Source: Planctomycetaceae bacterium
GTDB taxonomy: Bacteria; Planctomycetota; Planctomycetia; Planctomycetales; Planctomycetaceae
NCBI GenBank assembly: GCA_002724415.1
Contig: PBOU01000202.1
Span: 1-33,075 of the forward strand
DNA: 33,075 nt
Direction: 5' to 3'
A program made the position numbers and the translations under genes. Positions within the stretch are counted from its first letter, which is position 1; every line of letters begins with the position of its first letter. This document shows positions 24,581-33,075 of the stretch, piece after piece. Under the pieces are notes generated by a model, which had not been told where the DNA came from, searched no databases, and saw only the letters and a list, made by a program, of their open reading frames with translations.

Positions 24581-25638
24581 CCCTCCCCGGGACGAGGTTC
24601 CAACGGCCAGCGTGGAACAACCGTGGGATTGACGATGTTCCCGGACTGCGGCCAACGTCCTTCCAGCACGTCGACCAGGTTGGCCACGCTGCCGCTGGTG
24701 ACGTCCTCGCGACTTTCGACACTGAAAGCGGCCACGTGAGGAGTCACCACGATGTCGTCACGGCCGATCAACGGACTGTCCCGTGGTGGCACCTCGTCGG
24801 GATCGTGGACGTTGATCTGCTCGAACACATCCAGCCCCGCACCACGCAACCGACGATCCTCCAACGCCGCCACCAGGGCGTCTTCACAGACGATCGCCCC
24901 GCGTGACGTGTTGATCAGGATCGCCTCGGGCTTCATCTTCCGCAGGGCCTCGGCATCAATCAGGTGATAGGTCGCCTCGGTCAACGGAAGATGCAAAGAC
25001 ACGTAATCGGACCGAGCGAGCAGTTCATCGAGTGAAACGAGTTCGACACCCAGTTCCTCCAGTTCCGGGTCGACCACCTCGCTCCGTCGAGTCGCCAGCA
25101 GACGCATGCCGAATCCCCGTGCCCGCCGCGCCATCGCCTTGGCAGAACGTCCGAAGCCGACAAGTCCCAGCGTGCGGCCTGGCAACCGGTGATTGCGACC
25201 CGAGACCTCGCGAGCCCCGGTCCAGTGGCCGGCCGCCATCTCACGGTCCATCCGTTTGAACTGTCTCTCAACGGCCAACAGCATCGCCATCGCGTGGTCG
25301 GCCTGCTCCTCAACACAAAATTCTGCAACGTTGGTGACCACGATCCCCCGTCGAGTTGCCTCCCGGACATCGATCCGATCGGTTCCGGCCCCCATCCTCG
25401 AGATCACCCGGCAGCGGTCCATCGCAGCGATCACCGGAGCCGGCAACTTCACGCTGACAGCGAACACCGCGTCAGCCCCCGCCACCACCTCCCGCAACTC
25501 GGATTCCGTCTCCGCCTCGATCGGCACGGGATCGATCCCGTGCTGTCGACACGCCTCCTGCTCCTCGCGTGACACCGGAAACAACTCGGCATTCAGCCGC
25601 ACGATGCGACAATCAACAAGTGGCGGTGGAGCTGTCAT
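24577..25638 (-). CDS. D-isomer-specific 2-hydroxyacid dehydrogenase (CtBP/PGDH-like)
   Basis: 353 residues, cytoplasmic. The NAD-binding fold is marked by L-V-G-F-G-R-S-A (159-166), where the usual third Gly of GxGxxG is Ala166. Catalytic Arg246 is in N-T-S-R-G-A-I-V and His301 in T-P-H-V-A-A. The stretch after D270-V-F-E, where the family normally has a Glu-Pro pair, reads Q-I-N-V-H-D-P instead, so the catalytic Glu may be E273 or may be missing. Substrate recognition includes M-G-A-G-T-D (82-87). It should oxidise or reduce a 2-hydroxy acid/2-keto acid with NAD(H). It follows the SDR gene by nine bases in the same direction, so the two probably form one metabolic unit. Confidence 0.92.
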   Translation of the reverse strand: MTAPPPLVDCRIVRLNAELFPVSREEQEACRQHGIDPVPIEAETESELREVVAGADAVFAVSVKLPAPVIAAMDRCRVISRMGAGTDRIDVREATRRGIVVTNVAEFCVEEQADHAMAMLLAVERQFKRMDREMAAGHWTGAREVSGRNHRLPGRTLGLVGFGRSAKAMARRARGFGMRLLATRRSEVVDPELEELGVELVSLDELLARSDYVSLHLPLTEATYHLIDAEALRKMKPEAILINTSRGAIVCEDALVAALEDRRLRGAGLDVFEQINVHDPDEVPPRDSPLIGRDDIVVTPHVAAFSVESREDVTSGSVANLVDVLEGRWPQSGNIVNPTVVPRWPLEPRPGEG

Positions 25639-25647
25639 TTTCCGGAC

Positions 25648-26496
25648 CTATCCGCGGCGGCCACCACCGGATTCAAAACCGTCAGCCGATTCGGCCCGCA
25701 TCCAGCCGGGTGTTCCGCCGGCGTTCATTGCCAGGTTGCCGCCATCCATGGGAATCAACGCTCCGGTGATCCAGCTGCCCGCATCCGATCCGAGAAGAAG
25801 TGAAAGGCCACGGATGTCATCAGGGACTCCCATCCTGCCGGCGGGAATCCCGCCCAGGAACATCCGCTCCAGGTGAGGATCGGCCTCCATTCGTTGGGTC
25901 AGCCCCGGATTGATCACCTGGGCAGGCAGGATCGCGTTGACCCTCACACCCAGGCCCGCCCACTCGGTCGACAACTCTCGGGTCATCTGCACCACGGCCC
26001 CCATCGCCATCGAGTACGAGAGATGGCGACGCCCCAGCGCACTGATACTCGCCAGCGATCCGATATTGATGATGCTGCCACGCCCGGCGGCCAGCATCCG
26101 CTTGCCCGCCTCCCGGCACGACACGTACCTCCCGATCACCAGCCCGTTGAAAGCCTCGAGCAACTGATCGCGAGTCATCTCCGTCGGCTCGGCCAACACC
26201 CCCTCGCCGGCCACGTTGCCGGCCACGTCAATCCGGCCAAATTCTCTGTCGATCGTGCGGTACAGTTCTTCGATCGCTTCGCAATCGGAAACATCGCAGG
26301 ACACCGGCAATCCGCGGCGACCCAGTCCCTCGATCTCCGTTGCGGTCTGTTGGTTGGATTCCTCGTCGCGGTCGACAACAACCACGTCGGCACCGGCCCC
26401 GGCGAACGCCAACGCCATCGCCCGCCCCATGCCTCGACCGGCCCCCGAGACCATCGCCACACGGTCGGTCATGTCGAATGTCTCTGATGGCGTCAT
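25648..26496 (-). CDS. Short-chain dehydrogenase/reductase-like protein lacking the catalytic lysine
   Basis: 282 residues from ATG 26496; the open frame reaches 26844 but the earlier part shows no family similarity, and GGAG lies ten bases before 26496. The Rossmann motif is S-G-A-G-R-G-M-G (17-24), and the segment V-V-V-V-D-R-D (38-44) suggests NAD(H) preference. Ser147 and Tyr161 are in place, but the Y-x-x-x-K motif reads Y161-S-M-A-M165 and the N-N-A-G motif reads N-V-A-G (94-97). The C-terminus P-M-D-G-G-N is the usual SDR ending. The gene leads a two-gene unit with the 2-hydroxyacid dehydrogenase. It may be an SDR with altered or lost activity, or a binding protein. Confidence 0.9.
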   Translation of the reverse strand: MTPSETFDMTDRVAMVSGAGRGMGRAMALAFAGAGADVVVVDRDEESNQQTATEIEGLGRRGLPVSCDVSDCEAIEELYRTIDREFGRIDVAGNVAGEGVLAEPTEMTRDQLLEAFNGLVIGRYVSCREAGKRMLAAGRGSIINIGSLASISALGRRHLSYSMAMGAVVQMTRELSTEWAGLGVRVNAILPAQVINPGLTQRMEADPHLERMFLGGIPAGRMGVPDDIRGLSLLLGSDAGSWITGALIPMDGGNLAMNAGGTPGWMRAESADGFESGGGRRG

Positions 26497-26689
26497 CTGA
26501 ATAAAACTCCCGGGAATTGAAGAAGGCACATCGTGGTGCACAGCGGTCGCCGATTCTCGCCATGGGGTCACCCGGTTGCAACGCAAGTGACTGCCGATCG
26601 TGATATCATCGCCGACCCACCCCGTGTCTCTAGAGTCTGCCAGCCTGAGAACACGTTCTGGAATTCCAATTCCTCCAAGGACCCGATCA

Positions 26690-28108
26690 ATGCGTTTGCC
26701 CCTCTGCGTGCTGCTCGCCCTGGCCGTCACGGCTGGATCCGTCACGGCCGCCAACTGGCCCCAGTTCCGAGGCGTCGGTGGAAACGGGCTGGCGGAATCC
26801 TCGCAACCACTTCCGACCAACATTGGTCCCGACTCAAAGCACATCGCCTGGAAGGTGCCCTTCCCTCCAGGTCACTCCTCCCCCGTGTTGTATGGGGATC
26901 GCCTGTTCCTGACCGCGGTCCGCGACAAGGCCCTCGTCACGATCGCGGTCGACCGGACCAACGGAAAACTACTCTGGGAACGCGAGGCACCCTACAAGTC
27001 GCTCGAGGAAATCCACTCCATCGGCAGCCACGCACAACCCAGCCCGGCCACCGATGGCAAGCTGGTCGTCAGCCTGTTTGGGTCCAGTGGACTGTACTGC
27101 CACTCCGTCGATGGCAAGTTGCTGTGGACCAGGAAGATGGGGCCTTTCAACAACGACTTCGGAGCTGGCACCTCGCCGGTGATCGTCGACGACCTGGTGC
27201 TGACCGTCCAGGACCACGACACCAACAGCTTCCTGGCCGCCTACGACAAACGAACCGGAAAGCTGGCCTGGAAAACCGACCGCAGTGAATTCCCCAGGAA
27301 TTACTGCTCGCCTGTCATCTGGACGGTCGCGGGAAAAAAACAGGTGATCGTGGCAGCCACGCTGCGAGTGGTGGGGTACGACCTGGCAACCGGAAAGGAA
27401 CTGTGGACCGTCCGCGGCCTGTCCCGTTCGGTCTGCAACACGCCGGTCATCGGGGGGGACGGCAAGTTGTACGTGGCTGGCTGGGCACGTGGTGGCGACA
27501 TTGACGAGCGGATCAGCGTCGACCCGTTCGCCAAGATGATCGCCGCTCTCGACAAGAACAACAACGGAACACTGGAACGTCCGGAACTGGAAAAGGGCCA
27601 TGCGATCGAACGACGGTTCCCCCAGGTCGATCGAGACAAGACCGGATCGATCACCCGCGCCGAGTACGAGTACTACCGGAACCTCTTTGACGTCGCCCGC
27701 AATGTGGTGCTGGCGATCCGGCCCGGCGCCAGCGGTGATGCCACCAAGACCCACGTGGCCTGGGAGTACCGCCGGCACATTCCGTTTTGTGCCTCTCCGT
27801 TGTTCTTCAACCAGACTGTCTTCACCGTCAAGGACGGCGGCATCCTGACCAGTCTCGACGCCCGCAGCGGCAAAGCCTTGCAAACCAAGCGAGTGCCTGG
27901 CGCGGGCAATTACTACAGCTCTCCGGTTGCCGGTGACGGCAAGATTTACCTGCTGGACCAGAAGGGTCGCCTGAGCGTGATCAGCGGCCGGGGAAAGTGG
28001 AAGGTCTTGCACAGGGCGCAGTTTGGTGAAGAAACCTACGCGACCCCCGCCCTGGTCGATGGACGGATCTACCTGCGAACCAACGGACACCTCTACTGCT
28101 TCAAGTAG
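26690..28108 (+). CDS. Exported PQQ-type beta-propeller with an internal EF-hand pair
   Basis: 472 residues with signal peptide (1-20, ending S-V-T-A-A). N-W-P-Q-F-R-G (22-28) is the usual opening of planctomycete PQQ-like outer-membrane-assembly-type propellers. Blades carry D-x-x-T/S-G-K-x-L-W phrases: D-R-T-N-G-K-L-L-W (88-96), D-K-R-T-G-K-L-A-W and D-L-A-T-G-K-E-L-W. Two canonical 12-residue EF-hand loops sit between blades: D288-K-N-N-N-G-T-L-E-R-P-E299 and D314-R-D-K-T-G-S-I-T-R-A-E325, implying calcium binding outside the cytoplasm. The residues that hold PQQ in true quinoprotein dehydrogenases cannot be verified, so a scaffold role is as likely as enzymatic. ATG 26690 follows AAGG by nine bases. 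The gene is divergent from the SDR gene and ends at a shared terminator. Confidence 0.9.
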   Translation: MRLPLCVLLALAVTAGSVTAANWPQFRGVGGNGLAESSQPLPTNIGPDSKHIAWKVPFPPGHSSPVLYGDRLFLTAVRDKALVTIAVDRTNGKLLWEREAPYKSLEEIHSIGSHAQPSPATDGKLVVSLFGSSGLYCHSVDGKLLWTRKMGPFNNDFGAGTSPVIVDDLVLTVQDHDTNSFLAAYDKRTGKLAWKTDRSEFPRNYCSPVIWTVAGKKQVIVAATLRVVGYDLATGKELWTVRGLSRSVCNTPVIGGDGKLYVAGWARGGDIDERISVDPFAKMIAALDKNNNGTLERPELEKGHAIERRFPQVDRDKTGSITRAEYEYYRNLFDVARNVVLAIRPGASGDATKTHVAWEYRRHIPFCASPLFFNQTVFTVKDGGILTSLDARSGKALQTKRVPGAGNYYSSPVAGDGKIYLLDQKGRLSVISGRGKWKVLHRAQFGEETYATPALVDGRIYLRTNGHLYCFK

Positions 28109-28130
28109 CAGCCAGCGGCGGTTCAACAAG

Positions 28131-28170
28131 AAACAGGGAGCCGGACCCCAGCGGTTCCGACTCCCTGTTT
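28131..28170. terminator. Bidirectional hairpin terminator between converging genes
   Basis: AAACAGGGAG (28131-28140) pairs perfectly with CTCCCTGTTT (28161-28170), and CGGA/TCCG continues the stem after one mismatch. A-rich DNA on one side and T-rich DNA on the other give U-tracts for transcripts from either direction. It sits in the 115 bases between the propeller gene stop (28108) and the sigma factor stop (28224). Confidence 0.85.
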
Positions 28171-28223
28171 CGTTTCAACCCGGTCGCCTGACCCAGCGAC
28201 ATGGTTATGGTTGTGGCACGCGG

Positions 28224-29873
<1,650 letters not shown>

Positions 29874-29949
29874 GTCTCTGTCCTCAATCTTCTTCTTTTA
29901 CTGCTGTCTTACTTCTTGTCTTTTCCGGACCCCTGTCACGCCCGACAAC

Positions 29950-30423
29950 TCAAACCGCGGTCGATGCGTCCGCCTCGCTCAATACGTCGAGGATGGCCGA
30001 AGGTGTTTGCGCCTGTGAGAGGAATTGCCGGAAGAACTCCTCCTGCAGATGTCTGGAAACCGTCTCCAAGGCCTGCAGATGATCCTGGGGGGCATCGGGA
30101 GGCGACACGAGCAAGAAAAAGACCCGCGTCGATCGGCCGTCGAGACTGCCAAATTCCACTCCCGCTTCGCCGACCCCCACCGTCGCCACCACCCGATCAA
30201 CGGCCGGGTGTTTGGCGTGCGGAATCGCAACCCCGTTGCCAATCCCGGTCGTTCCGAGTTCCTCCCGGGCAATCGTCGCCGCGACAATACTGTCACGGTG
30301 ATCGGCCGACAGGCCTCCGGCGGCAACCAATGTGTCGACCAGTTCAGCAATGATCCCGTCCCGGTCTGTGGCCGAGAGCGAGGTCGTCACTGCGGCCTGG
30401 CAAACGAATTCCGAAAACTTCAT
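29950..30423 (-). CDS. ptsN: PTS EIIA domain protein, PtsN (EIIA-Ntr)-like
   Basis: 157 residues forming a single fructose/mannitol-type EIIA domain, the length of PtsN. The phosphorylatable His is H69 in G-I-G-N-G-V-A-I-P-H-A-K, the diagnostic motif. R-E-E-L-G-T-T-G (53-60) and the later F-F-L-L-V-S-P-P-D-A-P-Q-D-H-L form the rest of the active-site face. Such proteins act as regulators that receive phosphate from NPr/HPr rather than sugar carriers; no EIIB or EIIC gene is near. It lies 27 bases after the small gene and 76 bases before the sigma factor, all on the minus strand, suggesting co-expression with sigma. No Shine-Dalgarno stronger than AAGGG is seen. Confidence 0.93.
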   Translation of the reverse strand: MKFSEFVCQAAVTTSLSATDRDGIIAELVDTLVAAGGLSADHRDSIVAATIAREELGTTGIGNGVAIPHAKHPAVDRVVATVGVGEAGVEFGSLDGRSTRVFFLLVSPPDAPQDHLQALETVSRHLQEEFFRQFLSQAQTPSAILDVLSEADASTAV

Positions 30424-30450
30424 GGGTCGAGTCCCTTTCGGGCCACTGGC

Positions 30451-30798
30451 TCAGATCGCCAGGGGCTCGCCTTGTTCCTCGACCACGTCCCCGCCAACTC
30501 CTGCCGCGGACTTGGAAAGTGTCGAGGCGGCCGTCAGCATCGCCTGGGTGGCCGCCGCCTTGCTGTGATCGTAGCTGTCACGCTCATCCCACAGCGGCAC
30601 ACCCGCCGCGTAGCGGGCCTGCAACATCATGACCTTTTCCATCGAGCCCGGAGCCGCAACCGTCGGGGTTTCGGGGTCCAGTTCCACCAGATCACACGGC
30701 TGCCCGATCCAGGGCCCGTCAGTCGATTCCACACCGCGGCCGGCTTGTGTTCGATCCCGATCCGTCACGTTCATCTCTCCATCCCATCCAACCGTCAT
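30451..30798 (-). CDS. Small protein of unknown function upstream of ptsN and rpoD
   Basis: 115 residues from ATG 30798, preceded by a purine-rich AGAAGGAAAAACAGAA leader; ATG 30774 is a second choice. I recognise no family. The N-terminal 40 residues are polar. The middle M-E-K-V-M-M-L-Q-A-R-Y-A-A-G-V-P-L-W (from about 53) looks like a conserved helix-turn block, and the C-terminus is acidic with many Ala. There is no signal peptide or membrane helix. Its 27-base distance to ptsN and shared strand support an operon with ptsN and rpoD. Coding potential rests on that spacing and on the motif-like middle, so it is probably but not certainly real. Confidence 0.65.
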   Translation of the reverse strand: MTVGWDGEMNVTDRDRTQAGRGVESTDGPWIGQPCDLVELDPETPTVAAPGSMEKVMMLQARYAAGVPLWDERDSYDHSKAAATQAMLTAASTLSKSAAGVGGDVVEEQGEPLAI

Positions 30799-31161
30799 TT
30801 CTGTTTTTCCTTCTGTCTTCCTGTCTTTTGACACCCGGGCCGGAACCCGGACGTCCTGACTACCACTTCTGTTGTGCCTCGTAGGTTGTATCCTCAACTC
30901 TCTTCTACACTCCATCAGGACCCGGGTCAGCAAGTTCCGCGGTCCGATTACCCGAGTCTGTCAATCCTCCTCTCCGATGATCCGGCTCGCGCGCTCTGGT
31001 TAAGATGCGACCCCATCGGTGAGAAACTTTCGTTGACAGGCCAAAAACCAACCCGTCCTCATCTCGAAACAACAACCGGTCCTGTTTTCATGTCGTGGTC
31101 ATCCGGCTGGTGAACCGAGTCAATCTTTCCTCTCGAACGTGGTGGCCCGCGGTTGTACACC

Positions 31162-31183
31162 CGTCAACCGTTTTGAGTTGACG
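31162..31183. repeat. Perfect 7-bp inverted repeat, 8-base loop
   Basis: CGTCAAC (31162-31168) and GTTGACG (31177-31183) flank the loop CGTTTTGA. There is no T-run, so it is not a typical terminator. An operator site or a structural element of an unseen RNA are possible. Confidence 0.45.
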
Positions 31184-31203
31184 AATGCAGCATCTGTGCA
31201 CAT

Positions 31204-31221
31204 CACGTGGTCTTCCACGTG
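31204..31221. repeat. Perfect 7-bp inverted repeat, 4-base loop
   Basis: CACGTGG (31204-31210) and CCACGTG (31215-31221) flank TCTT. A tetraloop with a 7-bp GC-rich stem would be a stable RNA hairpin; as DNA it also presents two CACGTG-like half-sites. No T-run follows. Confidence 0.5.
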
Positions 31222-31460
31222 CAACGACCATGGCTTGCCAGAGACACACATCACCGCGGCAGGTGCGACAAGGGGGGTCGCGGGGGTGGGAAATCGGAGG
31301 CCACGGTTGGCTGTTTGGCTGGACGGAATCACCTGGTGAAGAGGATCCCGCAAGTCTCAGGGGGTAATTTTTGTCTCTCGGTACTCAAATCGTTGAAGCA
31401 AATCATTCTCAGCCTGCTTCTCCCATAAAGTCAACCCCCTGATTCATGTTTTGTGTGTAT

Positions 31461-31489
31461 TTTATCGAGTAAAGCTTGGTTGATATGAT
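31461..31489 (+). promoter_or_regulatory. Candidate promoter of the Nramp-like gene
   Basis: TTTATC (31461-31466), 17 bases, then TATGAT (31484-31489) lie in an AT-rich patch. The -10 matches five of six consensus positions and the -35 only three. Transcription from here would give a leader of about 140 bases. Confidence 0.4.
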
Positions 31490-31567
31490 CGGCAATCCAC
31501 CTGCTCAACCCGTCAGCACTCGCGTGGCCTTGTTGTCCAACGAGACCCTCTGATACCGTGGCTCGAC

Positions 31568-31590
31568 CGAGCAGTCGGGCGGACTGCTCG
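31568..31590 (+). promoter_or_regulatory. 9-bp perfect hairpin in the leader of the Nramp-like gene
   Basis: CGAGCAGTC (31568-31576) and GACTGCTCG (31582-31590) flank the loop GGGCG. It ends 47 bases before ATG 31638 and lies inside the leader predicted from the upstream promoter. It could be an operator for a dimeric repressor or an RNA control element; metal transporters are often controlled in this way. I cannot match it to a known riboswitch. Confidence 0.5.
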
Positions 31591-31637
31591 AAATCCTACG
31601 GTTATTTTCTCACAGTGACTCCCTCGAGATCCACGCC

Positions 31638-33071
31638 ATGGCCTCTGATGCCCCCCAGGACACTCCCGACGTGGTGACCCCAACCTACAAGACTCCACCC
31701 AAAACCTGGGGCGGCATGCTACTGGCCATCGGCCCGGCAATTGTCGTCAGCGGTTCGGTGATCGGGTCGGGCGAGTTGATCAACGTACCCATTCAGGCGG
31801 CCAAGTTCGGCTTCGTGCTGTTCTGGGCTGTGATTCTCAGTTGCCTGATCAAGTACTTCCTGCAAGTCGAACTCGGCCGGTATTGCCTGGTGCACAACCG
31901 CACCACGATCCAGGCACTCAACCAGATTCCCGGCCCGAAAATCCGTGGGACAGGCTGGATTGGCATCCTCTATATTTTCGGCTACACGCTCTCGGTAGTC
32001 ACCGTCGGTGGCATCATGGCCGCCACGGCCGGGCTATTCACCAGCGTGATGCCCCTGGGAAGTGATGCCAACACCTCGACCATCGGCTGGGGCCTGATCA
32101 TCTTCGCCATTGTTGGCGGGGTTCTCTGGTTCAGCCTGTACGGGGCGCTGGAGAAATTGATCGCCTTCCTGGTCTGCGGCTTCAGCCTCTCGGTTGTCGT
32201 CGCCCTGTTGCTGCTGATCTTCAGCCCCAACCCAAAATATCCACTGACCATGGCGGACGTGACCAGCGGAATGACCTTCTCGCTGGGGGAACCCGCTCAA
32301 CGTGGGGCGATTCTTTTTGCCGTGATCAGCCTGCTTGGAGCTTTGGGCACGACGGCCAACGAGATGTTCATGTATCCGTACTGGATTCTTGAGAAGGGCT
32401 ACGGCGACAACCTCGGTACTCCCGACGACGAGGGCTGGGTCGACCGGGCCAAGGGCTGGATCAAGGTGCTCCAACTCGACGCCGGCGTCGCCACGTTGCT
32501 GGCTGGCGTCATCACTGCCGCCTATTTCCTGGTCGGTTGCGCCATCCTCCACAAGAAGGGCGAGGTGCCCTCGGGAATGAAAGTCGTCGAGCAACTTTCA
32601 CAGATCTACACCGAAACCTACGGCGCCTGGAGCTACAGTGTCTTCATGTTCGGCGGCTTCTGCACGCTGTTCTCGACCATCGTCGTCGTCGTGGCCGCCT
32701 CGGGCCGGATGTGGACCGACTTGCTCTCGAGCATGGGCGCGTTCGAATACGAGAACGCCACGGCTCGCCGGACCTACAACCGCATCTTCCAGAACATCTA
32801 CCTGACGGCCTTCCTGGGACTCACCATCTACTCGTCGGTCTATGGTGCAAATCCAGCAGAACTGGTCATCCTGGGGCAGTGGGTCAACGGTGTCTTCAAT
32901 ACGCCGCTGTTGATGATTGGCGTGCTCTACCTGGCCTACCAGACCGACAAGCGGCTGCGGATGTCGACGATCACGTCTTTGCTGCTGATCGCCACCGCTG
33001 CAGCCATCCTGGGCTGCATCCTGATCGAGCGGTTCTCGTCAATATTTGGGTTTGGGGGCGGCGGCCATTAG
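31638..33071 (+). CDS. Nramp-related membrane transporter of the divergent GSGE branch
   Basis: 477 residues with about eleven or twelve membrane helices in an Nramp/LeuT-like layout. The first helix reads G-P-A-I-V-V-S-G-S-V-I-G-S-G-E-L-I (32-48). In true Nramp metal transporters this break carries D-P-G-N, which binds the metal; here it is G43-S-G-E46. The helix 6 motif M-P-H is replaced by M245-Y-P-Y. The protein therefore belongs to a distant Nramp branch whose substrate is not settled, and manganese or iron transport should not be assumed. A cytosolic loop follows helix 6 (about 252-275, G-D-N-L-G-T-P-D-D-E). The stop TAG is at 33069-33071, so the gene is complete. No Shine-Dalgarno is evident before ATG 31638. 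Confidence 0.88.
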   Translation: MASDAPQDTPDVVTPTYKTPPKTWGGMLLAIGPAIVVSGSVIGSGELINVPIQAAKFGFVLFWAVILSCLIKYFLQVELGRYCLVHNRTTIQALNQIPGPKIRGTGWIGILYIFGYTLSVVTVGGIMAATAGLFTSVMPLGSDANTSTIGWGLIIFAIVGGVLWFSLYGALEKLIAFLVCGFSLSVVVALLLLIFSPNPKYPLTMADVTSGMTFSLGEPAQRGAILFAVISLLGALGTTANEMFMYPYWILEKGYGDNLGTPDDEGWVDRAKGWIKVLQLDAGVATLLAGVITAAYFLVGCAILHKKGEVPSGMKVVEQLSQIYTETYGAWSYSVFMFGGFCTLFSTIVVVVAASGRMWTDLLSSMGAFEYENATARRTYNRIFQNIYLTAFLGLTIYSSVYGANPAELVILGQWVNGVFNTPLLMIGVLYLAYQTDKRLRMSTITSLLLIATAAAILGCILIERFSSIFGFGGGGH

Positions 33072-33075
33072 GCCA

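Larger units (their letters stand above)
30799..31637. other. 839-bp non-coding region between the sigma operon and the Nramp-like gene
   Basis: Open frames here are short and lack family motifs. The region holds a purine-rich leader for the small minus-strand gene, a short CCGGG/CCCGG hairpin (30835-30850), perfect hairpins at 31162-31183, 31204-31221 and 31568-31590, and an AT-rich patch at about 31370-31490 with a candidate promoter. This is the longest gene-free stretch in the window and could contain a small RNA. Confidence 0.7.

Noticed and set aside
26497-26844. N-terminal extension of the SDR protein by 116 residues
   Set aside because: The extra sequence shows no SDR similarity and occupies the divergent promoter region; ATG 26496 has a GGAG upstream and starts just before the Rossmann fold.
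26969-28129. 386-codon minus-strand open frame
   Set aside because: Antisense to the PQQ-type propeller; no signal peptide or recognisable domain.
30935-30964. TTGACA on the minus strand as promoter of the sigma operon
   Set aside because: The -35 hexamer is perfect but no -10-like hexamer is found at 16-18 bases.
31139-31353. Short open frames on both strands in the gap before the transporter
   Set aside because: Under 80 codons, no ribosome site, no motif, and they cross the perfect hairpins; better explained as non-coding.

Overview
The window looks like the chromosome of a planctomycete (phylum Planctomycetota, class Planctomycetia; lower ranks cannot be fixed from this stretch). It is GC-rich and carries families largely diagnostic of that group: DUF1501 twin-arginine-exported proteins (three copies), a PSCyt1/DUF1549/DUF1553 cytochrome protein, a PVC-type CxxCH dehydrogenase-like protein, and sulfatases. 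Shine-Dalgarno sites are often weak or absent. I count 22 complete protein genes, one truncated gene at the left edge and one tRNA. I see no insertion sequence, integrase, CRISPR array or phage gene.

Layout. 1-5606: the acidic-repeat C-terminus of a cut gene, a PLP-dependent cysteine-desulfurase-like protein, a 1025-residue exported propeller/HEAT/cytochrome protein on the minus strand, and an EamA-type permease. 5581-8751 (minus): a TPR protein and a large single-pass membrane protein ending in a thioredoxin-like domain without cysteines. 8906-13307 (plus): the planctomycete pair of a PSD1-type cytochrome protein and a DUF1501 protein. 13335-17985 (minus): two translationally coupled sulfatases, then an exported carboxypeptidase-like/amidotransferase-like fusion. 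18157-18247: tRNA-Ser(GCT). 18374-21230: two convergent DUF1501 genes. 21390-24580 (plus): an exported beta-propeller protein of glycosidase type and an exported TIM-barrel protein. 24577-26496 (minus): a short-chain reductase-like protein followed by a D-2-hydroxyacid dehydrogenase. 26690-28108: a PQQ-type beta-propeller with an EF-hand pair inside it, ended by a shared bidirectional terminator. 28224-30798 (minus): an apparent operon of a small unknown protein, a PtsN-like EIIA protein and a primary-type sigma-70 factor. 31638-33071: an Nramp-related transporter behind a long non-coding leader.

How the genes fit together. Most of the window is exported machinery for working on polymeric, probably sulfated, substrates: sulfatases, propeller and TIM-barrel hydrolase-like proteins, and heme-carrying oxidoreductase-like proteins that could pass electrons in the periplasm. 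The substrate link is inference, since no residue pattern here reveals one. The right end is housekeeping and regulation: sigma factor, PTS-type regulator and transporter.

The most notable observations are several proteins whose fold is clear but whose hallmark catalytic residue is missing (a desulfurase-like enzyme without its Cys, a thioredoxin-like domain with both Cys replaced by Ala, an SDR with Lys replaced by Met, an Nramp relative without DPGN). There are also unusual domain arrangements: a beta-sandwich inserted in the DUF1553 protein, EF-hands inside a propeller, and a carboxypeptidase/BPL_N-like fusion. All positions and motifs were read by eye, and no database search was run.
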